Assembly: GCF_901933205.1 (NCBI RefSeq)
Contig: NC_044574.1
Location: 43,061,609-43,125,608, forward strand
Reading direction: 5' to 3'
From: Camarhynchus parvulus
Taxonomy: Eukaryota; Chordata; Aves; Passeriformes; Thraupidae
Length of the DNA stretch: 64,000 nt
The first letter of the stretch is position 1. Each line of letters begins with the position of its first letter. The translations under genes were made by a program, and so were the position numbers. A model generated the notes under the pieces. It saw only the letters and a program-made list of their open reading frames with translations. It did no database searches and was not told where the DNA came from. Shown here one piece after another: positions 58,401 through 64,000 of the stretch.

Positions 58401-60440
58401 GCTCAGAATTCAAATCTATTTACCTGTAAGTTATATTTGACATCCTTTAAAATACCTTACCACGAAACACAGACTTCCAGATAAACTCCTCTGCAAATAA
58501 CCTCTACACTAAGTTCATCTATTATATGGAGGGACCTACCTTTAAGTTTGGAGCCAGCCATTCATATAACCCAACCCAGCTCCAGCCTCAATACTCCTTG
58601 ACACATACCAACCCCAAAATACGTATTTATACCAAACTCACACAAATGTTAATAACTCTTAAAAAGATAAGGAGTGCCTTCTGTATGTTTTTTTTTAAAT
58701 TGCTTTCTATCTTGTGATATGCAGACAGTAGTGTGAGCCGTAGGCCATTCGGGTTTTTTTAAAGAGTTAAAGAGCATTTTGAGGTATGCCCTTCTTCAAA
58801 GGTCCAAACCAACTTAATAATTTCAAGGTCACATTTTAAAAACCATGCTGCTTTTATTTCTTTTCTCTCTGATTGTGTGACCAAGCATTAAATAACTTGG
58901 GTTGAGCTACAAGCAAAAGGCAGAAATGGCTATTCACAACCTGCTATCAACAACACACAACAGAGAAACAGTCTCCCCTGGTCACTTTCAGAGATGCTAT
59001 TTTGATATGCCTTTTATAAAATTAGGATATAAAATATTTCACAGAGAATTGGGGCCTTATTATTAGTATTTAGCATAATCCTCAACAACCCAAAAGCAGC
59101 AGCCACAATTGGAATCTGAAGTTTCCCCTTGCCCCACTCTGATTCACACACCATGTGCAGCTACAAAAAAGGGAAAGGGGGATGGAAAGGGCCAAATACA
59201 ACGTTGGCAGAAAAAGGTCTCATTTTAAAAAACAAACAAGGCATATTGCTGCCTATAAATCAGTGGGAATGGGCAGTCTAATAAGATACTTTGAGAAAGA
59301 CTTGGTTATGTTTCCAAGTTTCCAACAGAAAGGAGTGAACACTATTTTTACTTTTTAATAGAAGCTTCTTTTTAAAAAAGAACATGATCAGACAGCGCAT
59401 AACACTTAAAACATACACCAAGAGCAAAATGGCCAGACTGATTTACTTTTAAAAAACAAATGTAAAAGCTAGCTTATGCAGCTGCAGTAATACACAGATA
59501 GGAGCAGAAGCAATTTAATACTATATTTAACAAAGAGCACCATTACTATTTTTTATGTCCCCTCTCTCCTCTTTCAGCCATCGATACCCTAGGTCAGCAT
59601 TGCTGCCTCCTTCGATGTCAGTATACTGCAGGATGAGAACCTGGAGCTGCCGTGAACATTCAAGCAGGAGCATGAACAGAAAGCAGACGGATTTAACTTC
59701 CACCTCCTGCTTTCTCCAAGAGCCCTGAAGACGCCAGGAGCAGCAGCAGGAACAAAACGCGTACGGCACGACGTGGAATGGAAGCGGCGCTTCTGGAACC
59801 ACGTGCTTGTAGCTACGCCCCTCGGGTGTCAAGTTTCACACGGCCACTCCGGCAAACAGCAAAACAACGAAGCCAAGAGCACTCTCCGTGGAGGTTGTTG
59901 ACTTTCACGTTAATTCCTACTTCACTGGCAGGCGTTCCCCACCACAAATATTAACCACACCACGAGCATCCCTTTCGCTGCCGCTCCCGCGGGCAAACGG
60001 AGGAATGCGGTGCTGTGAGCGCACTCGGGCACGCCTGCGATCCGCTCTGCCCGCTCCCACCTCCCCACAGCCGCAGCCAGAGGCTCAGCCGGGCCACACC
60101 TGGGCTCTTGTGTCCCGGGGGAAGCAGTGGGCACCGTGCCCACCCCGAGCCACAGCCACGGGGCTATGGCCGCTCCTCCGGGTGCCGGGTCGTTTACATC
60201 GCTCTTCAACAACCCGAATGCGCGGCCCACGCCGTGCTGACCTGCACCCCCAGAACCGGCACCGTGGGGCCTCCCCCGAGCGGGAGCCCCGCTCCCCTCA
60301 GAGCCACCGGGGCGGGGGGACAGCGAGGCGCGGGCGGCCGTCACCCGCTATCACCGCGGTCGCGGCTCCCCCCGCAGCCTTTGCGGGCGCCCGGGAAGGA
60401 AAGCGGGGCGAGGCGGAGGGCGGGCGGCCCCGCTTACCAT
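19339..60440 (-). CDS. MND1: MND1, meiotic nuclear divisions protein 1 (whole gene, eight coding exons)
   Basis: Coding exons on the minus strand are 60440-60438, 58339-58275, 57471-57414, 55784-55636, 38511-38437, 36630-36516, 21132-21088 and 19445-19339. All introns are GT-AG. The joined model has 205 residues, the usual vertebrate length, and I recognise it by close likeness to the human protein: [48 protein letters not shown] and the C-terminus [10 protein letters not shown]. From known family work, MND1 forms a coiled-coil heterodimer with HOP2 (PSMC3IP) in the meiotic nucleus, binds duplex DNA and stimulates DMC1/RAD51 strand exchange. The N-terminal part (about residues 15-80) is the winged-helix DNA-binding domain, about 83-150 is a charged coiled coil, and about 165-205 is the C-terminal capping region. 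The oddity is exon 2, one base short, which breaks the frame from the exon 1 ATG. Identity is very secure; intactness of the start is not. Confidence 0.95.
19446..21087 (-). other. MND1 intron 7
   Basis: 1.6 kb, AT-rich, with a GTGTGT donor and a TCTGTTTACAG acceptor. No repeat or other feature is recognised. Confidence 0.85.
21088..21132 (-). CDS. MND1: MND1 coding exon 7
   Basis: A 45-bp exon, too short to show up as an open reading frame. The acceptor CTGTTTCAG follows a good pyrimidine tract, and the donor is GTGTGT, weaker than the GTAAGT seen at most other exons. It gives [15 protein letters not shown], residues 156-170, then the first base of Asp171. The KEAANRWT motif is strongly conserved. 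Entry and exit are both phase 1, and the length is a multiple of three. Confidence 0.95.
22971..22990. repeat. Short AGAC microsatellite
   Basis: About five copies of a CAGA/AGAC tetranucleotide in intron 6. Confidence 0.9.
28090..28560 (-). mobile_element. Old CR1/L3-like LINE remnant
   Basis: Phrases such as GTCATCATCTGCAAATATAA, AGATCATTAATATAAACACT and GTGTCATGCAAAACTGAGTC occur in the same order and spacing as in reversed old amniote CR1/L3 elements (from memory of the family). Divergence is heavy and the borders are vague. It lies in intron 6 and is much older than the CR1 copies in intron 4. A repeat-library search is needed for the subfamily. Confidence 0.5.
29168..29257. repeat. Diverged 45-bp tandem duplication
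   Basis: Copy 1 (29168-29212) and copy 2 (29213-29257) both begin CACTCCTAAATA and share AAGAGTG, CATAAATG and AGCCATAAG. They differ at several positions, so this is older than the 27-bp duplication at 4770. Confidence 0.88.
36516..36630 (-). CDS. MND1: MND1 coding exon 6 (coiled coil)
   Basis: 115 bp, residues 118-155 plus one base of Arg156. It reads [20 protein letters not shown], then [18 protein letters not shown]. The first half has leucines spaced as in a coiled coil, and the DPDVVEEM motif matches the family's conserved DPQVVEE. The acceptor is AATCCTCAG and the donor GTAAGT. It exits in phase 1 into a 15.4-kb intron. Confidence 0.96.
36631..38436 (-). other. MND1 intron 5
   Basis: 1.8 kb. 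The only notable element is a C11A9 tract at 37431-37450. The open frames at 37488-37775 (minus) are not recognised. Confidence 0.85.
37431..37450. repeat. C11A9 homopolymer junction
   Basis: Eleven C followed directly by nine A in MND1 intron 5. On the sense strand of the gene it reads T9 then G11. Confidence 0.95.
38437..38511 (-). CDS. MND1: MND1 coding exon 5 (coiled coil)
   Basis: 75 bp, exactly 25 codons, residues 93-117, with phase 0 at both ends. It opens [19 protein letters not shown] and ends IGREDT. It is rich in Lys and Glu, as expected for the coiled coil that pairs with HOP2. Compared with human MND1 this segment is more diverged than the flanking exons, which is normal for a coiled coil. 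The acceptor is TTTATTAG and the donor GTAAGT. Because its length is a multiple of three, skipping it would keep frame. Confidence 0.95.
44069..45670 (-). mobile_element. CR1 LINE, minus strand, internally deleted
   Basis: The 44069-44845 part is a reversed CR1 3' region: GGTTGGAAGGGACCACAGTG at its 3' end, then CTCCACAACCCCTCTGGGCA, and the GGCTGGCTCCTGCAGCC and CTGGACACAGAACTTCAA phrases. The 44880-45670 part is the CR1 ORF2 endonuclease end and the linker after it. On the minus strand 45470-45267 reads [20 protein letters not shown], then [20 protein letters not shown], a typical CR1 endonuclease block. Near 45080-45110 follows a degenerate QESWL motif, and near 44935 an EYREVVR-like remnant. 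The reverse transcriptase region expected between the two halves is missing. Scattered stops and frameshifts mark it as dead. Confidence 0.88.
45267..45470 (-). pseudogene. CR1 ORF2 endonuclease fragment
   Basis: A 67-residue open stretch inside the minus-strand CR1. It matches the C-terminal part of the CR1 apurinic-like endonuclease: PPDICWR, then [20 protein letters not shown] and [13 protein letters not shown]. Family knowledge places this just before the catalytic SDH motif, which is not intact here. The fragment is flanked by stops and shifts, so it is a decayed remnant and not a gene. Confidence 0.8.
49160..49268 (-). mobile_element. CR1 3'-end scrap, minus strand
   Basis: ACAGAATAATAGAATGG followed by GGGTGGGAAGGGATCTTAAA and GACCATCCAGTCCCAACTAC, then CCATGGGCAGGGACACGTCC. 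This is the reversed 3' end of an avian CR1, about 110 bp. It is antisense to the window's plus strand and sense to MND1, inside intron 4. Confidence 0.88.
54625..55140 (+). mobile_element. CR1 LINE, 5'-truncated, sense orientation
   Basis: The end of this element shows the CR1 hallmark: GGACTAGATCTCCAGAGGTC, then CCCTTCCAACCCCAACC, then the 8-bp tail repeat ATTCCTTG-ATTCCGTG-ATTCATG (55118-55140). Upstream are typical CR1 3'-region phrases such as TTCTGGGCTCCCCAGTTCAA, GAGGAAAGGCTGAGGGAGCT and GAGCACTGGAACAGACTGCC. Only about 515 bp remain, so it is the usual 5'-truncated, non-mobile copy. It lies antisense to MND1 in intron 4. The 5' limit is approximate. Confidence 0.92.
55636..55784 (-). 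CDS. MND1: MND1 coding exon 4 (core of winged-helix domain)
   Basis: 149 bp; with one base from exon 3 it gives 50 codons, residues 43-92. It starts [19 protein letters not shown] and continues [20 protein letters not shown], the recognition helix and wing of the DNA-binding domain. It ends in [10 protein letters not shown], where the coiled coil begins. The acceptor is TTTTATTAG and the donor is CAG-GTAAAT. It exits in phase 0 into the longest intron of the gene (17.1 kb). Confidence 0.97.
55785..57413 (-). other. MND1 intron 3
   Basis: 1.6 kb with canonical borders. No repeat family or second exon is recognised. Confidence 0.85.
57414..57471 (-). CDS. MND1: MND1 coding exon 3
   Basis: 58 bp between a TTTTGCACAG acceptor and a GTAAGT donor. 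It encodes residues 24-42, [19 protein letters not shown], plus the first base of codon 43. This stretch is the first helix-turn of the winged-helix DNA-binding domain and is among the most conserved parts of the family. Entry is phase 0 and exit is phase 1, which agrees with exon 4. No stop or indel is seen. Confidence 0.96.
57472..58274 (-). other. MND1 intron 2
   Basis: 0.8 kb with canonical borders. I see nothing in it beyond pyrimidine-rich stretches around 57880-57960. Confidence 0.85.
58275..58339 (-). CDS. MND1: MND1 coding exon 2, with apparent one-base deficit
   Basis: The acceptor is TTCTAG and the donor is GTAAGT after GAAACA. In the frame that joins exon 3 it reads [19 protein letters not shown], the N-terminal arm before the winged-helix domain, corresponding to residues 5-23. 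The exon is 65 bp, whereas the 22 codons expected between Met1 and exon 3 need 66. The gap is in the run of A following TCCAAG: five A where six would keep frame. From the exon 1 ATG the reading becomes M-S-K-K-K-A-stop. The T8 run that encodes Ile-Phe-Phe is in frame, so it is not the cause. A sequencing or assembly slip in the homopolymer is the simplest cause; a real indel or a different start is possible. Confidence 0.88.
58340..60437 (-). other. MND1 intron 1
   Basis: 2.1 kb, GT-AG. Its 5' part is in the CpG island (to about 59750). The remainder is AT-rich with no recognised repeat or exon. The 59155-59358 and 59527-59832 open frames show no recognisable protein. Confidence 0.8.
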
Positions 60441-60660
60441 GTCGCGGGCGGGTGCCGCGGTTTGATTCCGGCGCCACCGGGCGGGAAGAGGCCGGCGGGA
60501 GGGCGGGAGGGAGAGAGGCCGCGTGCGCAGCGCCGCCTGCCGCCCGCCCCGCCCGGCCCTCAGCGGCCCGGGCCGCGGCCCTCAGCGCCCTCACCGCGGG
60601 AAAGGGGTGGCCGGGAACGGGGTGGCCGTGCACGGCACTGTGGTTTCGGCTGCTGTGTGC
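59750..60660. promoter_or_regulatory. CpG island with MND1 promoter
   Basis: This is the only long CpG-dense stretch in an otherwise AT-rich window. It is most dense from about 59930 to 60640 and surrounds the MND1 start codon at 60440. No TATA box is evident, in keeping with a CpG-island promoter with dispersed start sites. Two minus-strand E2F-like sites (TTTCCCGC at 60603-60596 and CTTCCCGC at 60488-60481) lie within 165 bp upstream of the ATG. A CACGTG E-box is at 59800-59805 in intron 1. Such site pairs are known in germline genes silenced by E2F6/MGA complexes; use here is inference. Confidence 0.85.
60438..60440 (-). CDS. MND1: MND1 coding exon 1 (start codon only)
   Basis: On the minus strand an ATG is followed at once by GTAAGC, a good splice donor. 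The coding part of exon 1 is therefore just the initiator codon, preceded by a GC-rich 5' UTR. The next exon opens with TCC (Ser), matching the family start Met-Ser-Lys-Lys. The site lies in the CpG island, as expected for a promoter-proximal exon. No other ATG occurs between 60633 and this one on the minus strand. The transcription start cannot be fixed from sequence. Confidence 0.8.
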
Positions 60661-60816
60661 GTGGCTTTTTTTTGTTCGTTTGGTTTGGGTTTTTATTTGT
60701 TGGGTTTTTGTGGTTTGTTTTTTGTTTTTTTTTTTTTTTTACCATAGAATAAAACTGAGGGCACAAAAAGGACATGATAACCGTGGTCTAACGCCACGCG
60801 TATTGTACTGTACGAA

Positions 60817-60864
60817 AGGGCTTTATTTTTCCGCATTCCACGGGATGTGGAAAAATAAAGCCCT
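60817..60864. repeat. Inverted repeat with 16-bp perfect arms
   Basis: The left arm AGGGCTTTATTTTTCC (60817-60832) is the exact reverse complement of GGAAAAATAAAGCCCT (60849-60864). The 16-bp spacer can pair further with one mismatch and one wobble, so almost the whole 48 bp can fold into one stem. Both strands carry AATAAA in an arm. Confidence 0.85.
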
Positions 60865-61949
60865 CGCTGCCTGTGGAAAGAAGGGCCCGGCCACATCTGG
60901 TGTTGCTTGAAGCAGTTGTTCATTGCGATGACTGTTGTAGCAACTTTAATTATTGACGGCTTGCTTTAATTATTACTTGTGCTGTAAATCACTTTGCTTC
61001 AGCTGCAGCAAGTTCTGGGAAATTGCTTTGCAACAGCAGTGGCTTTGTATCTGCCATACGAAGAGTTAAAATGCAAGCAAATGAAAATGTGCAAGCTGAG
61101 ATGTTCAGGCACTTCCTGTGAATATTTTCGATGCCTTTTGCAAGGTGACCCCTTCCCTGAAACCTGGTGTTCTTTTCCGTGCAGCCAATGATCCCATTCC
61201 TCATTGTGCACACCGATGTATTACTAAAAATGAAATGCAAATTAGAAAAGACATTTTTAATACAAAGCTTTTTGTTCTTTCTCATGTGCATCACATTTTC
61301 AGCTTGCTAACTCAGAATGAAATCTGTTGCTACACCCCCTCATCTGCTGTTAAGGGCTCCTGTCTCCCTGCTTTTCATTTCCTTTGGCCGGCCCTTAAAG
61401 TGACTATGTCCCCATGCTCCCTGTGACAGTTCTTTTCCTCCTGTCACCCTCACCACTGCAGTCCAAGGGTCTGGGCCCCTTCCTGCTCCTTCGCAGCCTG
61501 AAACAAAACTGAGCTCCGCTGTTTTTTCTGCTGCTGGCAAGCAAATGGTTGCTGCAACATTTGCAAAGTCCCGATTGCAGTCTAGGTTTTCTCTGAGCAA
61601 CACATATGAATGGCAGGGTGGGTGTCAGAGCTGAACACGCTGCCTGCAGTAGAGGAAGAGGAGAGGAAGGAGGGGTTTTCAGAGGGGCATTCACTCTTGA
61701 CATGGGCTTGGGGCGAGTACCTCGTGTCTTCTGTTCAGTACTCATGCGGCAGCAGTGCTCCCATCTCCCCATTACTTGTGAAAGTAGACTGCCAGCAAAC
61801 ACCCAGGTGTCACCCCCAGACCAAGCCAGCACATGGCTGGAGCACACACCTGGAACCACAGCTGGAATGCATTCCTTGTTTCAGAGGTTGAATGTGATCA
61901 CAGCAACCCAGAGAGCCCATCCACCTCCAAAACATGCTCTTAAGTGATG
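60865..61949. other. Upstream flank of MND1, no feature recognised
   Basis: Moderate-GC intergenic sequence. An octamer-type ATGCAAAT is at 61235-61242. The open frames at 61404-61859 (minus) and 61606-61947 (plus) overlap one another and show no domain. By human synteny the 3' UTR of TRIM2 might approach from the right, but nothing here identifies it. Confidence 0.5.
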
Positions 61950-62428
61950 TTGGGGCAAGTGGCTCTGCAGGTTTTCTCTGCCCATGGCCCTTGGGTGATG
62001 CCTTAAGATTAGCTTCCATATTTTCCAGATTCTGTACTGCATTAGTAGATAACTCTGAACTTCACATCAAGTGTTAGCAAATTCTCTTCACAGGTTAGTT
62101 ATATAAAACAATCCTTTTCCAGCCTGAGTACCAAGGGCACCGCTGCAGCTTCAGGCCCAAAAGGTATAAACAGCAGTGAATTGAGGAGAGCAATCTGGGA
62201 GGATGGGACTTCATAACCTGAAGCTGTAATTTGACAATTAACCCCAAAATGTAAATGGACCAAAACTTATAAAAATGTGAAAACTTGTGACTTGGGATCC
62301 ATCTTGGGTGGAGCCATGGCCAGGCTATTGTAGTGCCCAAGGTGTATCCTTTGAAGGCCTTTTAATAAACACCTACTTTATTCCTTTAACTGTCTAGCCT
62401 CTGTTCTAGGTGGCCTCTCTGGGCATCA
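61950..62428 (+). mobile_element. Avian endogenous retrovirus LTR, apparently solo
   Basis: The 3' half carries a poly(A) signal in TTTTAATAAACACCTACTTT (about 62358), followed by TCCTTTAACTGTCTAGCCTC and TGTTCTAGGTGGCCTCTCTG, ending GGGCATCA. Upstream phrases include CAGCTTCAGGCCCAAAAGGT and TTGACAATTAACCCCAAAAT. These are familiar from avian ERV LTRs. No internal retroviral genes are seen next to it, so it looks like a solo LTR. The left limit is a guess, and no target-site duplication was found. Confidence 0.65.
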
Positions 62429-62487
62429 TGGGGACAGCCAGGCTCAGCTTACCCAAGTGCCCTGGCAGCCCTGAAGCCGTTTCACAA

Positions 62488-62720
62488 TGTCAGGAAAATC
62501 CACAAACACCCGAGGTTTATGTCCAAAAAGGAGACAGAGGAATCCTGCAACTTGATTCAAATAAAGAGAGAGAGTCCAATGGGACACACACCTGCAGGGT
62601 TTTCTCTCTGGAGGTTTCAGATGGCACAGCCTCCTTTTATCCTAAACTCCTGGCCTCATGTTGCCTCTTTCTTTCCCCATTGGCTGAGGTAATAGGAAGG
62701 TAGAGCCTTCCTGAATTGCC
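62488..62720 (+). mobile_element. LTR-like element, copy 1
   Basis: Starts TGTCAGGAAAATCCAC and continues ACAAACACCCGAGGTTTATG, then AAAAAGGAGACAGAGGAATC. A TTCAAATAAAG poly(A)-like signal follows, and CCTCCTTTTATCCTAAACTC comes later. The same order of phrases recurs from 63656 in the same orientation. The TG start, the hexamer and the repeat status suggest an ERV LTR. The 3' limit is approximate. Confidence 0.55.
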
Positions 62721-63655
62721 TACCACATCTCCCCCCTTGTACCTACTATTTTACCCCAAAGCTCAGAAACTCCAGCTTGTGCAGACCCTTGTTTTTTTCA
62801 GGAGCCAATCTGTGTGGTCTCTGCAACAAACCTGCTGCCCAAAGTTAGTGCAGACACTGAGACCCATTTCAAACACGTTAACCCCATACCTTCACCCAGC
62901 AAATTTGTTGTAAAGATATGAGCTTTCCTCTCAATGGCCACATCACCAGGTTCAATTTGCTATGTTATAGGATGTTCCCTAAAATCTCCCACATTCTGCA
63001 GCACCTGATCAAAACTAATTAGCTGAAAGACCACTGGGTGAAAGAGGTCCCAAACAAAAGGGTGTATCTCAATGCTTTGTCATTTGAGGGGTGGTTTTCC
63101 ATTACTGCAAGAAGTGGAATGAATGACTCCTAAAATACATAAAGGCCTGGCATTTTTAATGGGCTTCAGAATGTCTAAAGGTGGTATTTCACAAAACTGC
63201 TAGTCTTATGATTCTAAAAACAAGACAATGGATGAAAATACAGTGTAATGGAGACTTATAAGTGTGTCTTTCTGTTAGAATATTGTTCTCATTTTCCTGT
63301 GATTTTCTTACGCTTTAACAATTTGGGCTACATTTTCTATTCTAGGAGTCTGACTGAGATCTTTAAGTACCGGTCAAAATAGTTTTCCACTGTTCCTGAG
63401 TTAGAGAAAATACAGTGCTTTGTCAGGGTAATTATGCTTGGATGAGATGAAATTTCTACTCTCCTTAATTTTGCTCTTACAATTGACTGTAGCTGAATTT
63501 GAATCTGAAATTCTGTTTTAAAAGGACAGTAAAGCTTAGCCAGTAGAGAATGAAAATTGTCCTGGTTTGATTTTGTTCCTTTCATACATATGTGCCATAG
63601 CACAGTCTTAATTACATGAGCTATTTTTTCAGAAGGGAAGAGCTCAAGTTGAATA
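62721..63655. other. Sequence between the two LTR-like copies
   Basis: About 0.94 kb. Either degraded element interior or unrelated flank. No retroviral protein motif is recognised in any frame, and stops are frequent. Confidence 0.5.
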
Positions 63656-64000
63656 TGTCAGGAAAATTAATCCACAAACACCAGAGGTTTATGACCAAAA
63701 AGGAGACAGAGGAGTCCTGCAATTTAATTCAAATAAAGGGAGAGGCCATGGGGCATTTCCCATGGGTTCTCTCAAATTTTTAGTGAATGCAGCCTTCTTT
63801 TTATCCTAATTTCCCAGACATGTTACCCCCTTCCACTTTTCTTTTTCTCTGTGTCTCTATTATTTTTCTCTAAATCCAGAGATTTAGCGGAGTCTTGAGT
63901 GAGTAACAGTCTGTGTCAATTAGTGGAATTCCTATGGAATTTATGGTTTCTCCCATTGCTTCTTTCACCTTGCTATATCTGGCCTTATCTATGTATCAGG
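63656..64000 (+). mobile_element. LTR-like element, copy 2 (runs off the window)
   Basis: Starts TGTCAGGAAAATTAATCC. The next 80 bp match copy 1 closely (ACACCAGAGGTTTATGACC, AAAAAGGAGACAGAGGAGTC, TTCAAATAAAG), with a 3-bp insertion near the start. It continues through TTTTTATCCTAATTTCCCAG and pyrimidine-rich sequence to the window edge, so its right end is not seen. Its resemblance to passerine LTRs is from memory. Confidence 0.55.

Noticed and set aside
60720..60742. Poly-T run that could be the tail of a retrocopy on the minus strand
   Set aside because: No gene-like sequence, processing signal at the right distance or target duplication was found beside it.
59888..60910. 340-residue plus-strand open frame, and a 245-residue one at 60015-60752
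   Set aside because: They lie across the CpG island, where stops are rare. The peptides are low-complexity Ala/Arg/Pro/Gly, with no domain, and cover the MND1 promoter and first exon on the other strand.
1..64000. CRISPR arrays, operons, tRNA or rRNA genes, or a novel defence-type system
   Set aside because: The window is vertebrate nuclear DNA. No regularly spaced repeats, clover-leaf genes or compact gene clusters were seen.

Overview
This is a vertebrate nuclear window, almost certainly avian. It holds CR1 retrotransposons with the typical 3' octamer repeat, avian-type endogenous retroviral LTR fragments, a long gene with GT-AG introns, AT-rich intergenic DNA and one strong CpG island. 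The LTR types resemble those of songbirds, but that is recalled similarity and was not searched.

Only one protein-coding gene can be supported: MND1 (meiotic nuclear divisions 1), on the minus strand. Its eight coding exons run from an ATG at 60440 inside the CpG island to a TAG at 19339, with a poly(A) signal about 120 bp further on. All seven introns have canonical GT-AG borders, and codon phases match at six of the seven exon joins. The gene model totals 205 codons, the length known for the vertebrate family. MND1 partners HOP2 (PSMC3IP) and helps DMC1 and RAD51 carry out strand invasion in meiosis. The exception is exon 2, which is 65 bp instead of the expected 66: an A run is one base short, so the normal start codon would reach a stop after six residues.

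Layout: 1-19190 is non-coding flank. It holds an ATGAG microsatellite (about 436-543), a GC-richer block with many GATA motifs and homeobox-like AT cores (about 1550-2700), a TA microsatellite (2931-2984) and a small tandem duplication (4770-4823). From 19190 to 60440 lies MND1, with large introns of 15.4 kb and 17.1 kb. These carry a recent sense CR1 (54625-55140), an internally deleted antisense CR1 (44069-45670), a short CR1 scrap (49160-49268) and an old CR1/L3-like remnant (about 28090-28560). From 59750 to 60660 is the CpG-island promoter with E2F-like sites. From 60660 to 64000 is upstream flank with a 16-bp-armed inverted repeat (60817-60864), a solo-type LTR (about 61950-62428) and two copies of a second LTR-like sequence (from 62488 and 63656).

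By human synteny, TRIM2 would be expected beyond the right edge and TMEM131L beyond the left. No exon of either was recognised. No tRNA, rRNA, CRISPR array or operon was seen. The many other ORFs are short, lack recognisable motifs, or lie in repeats or the CpG island.
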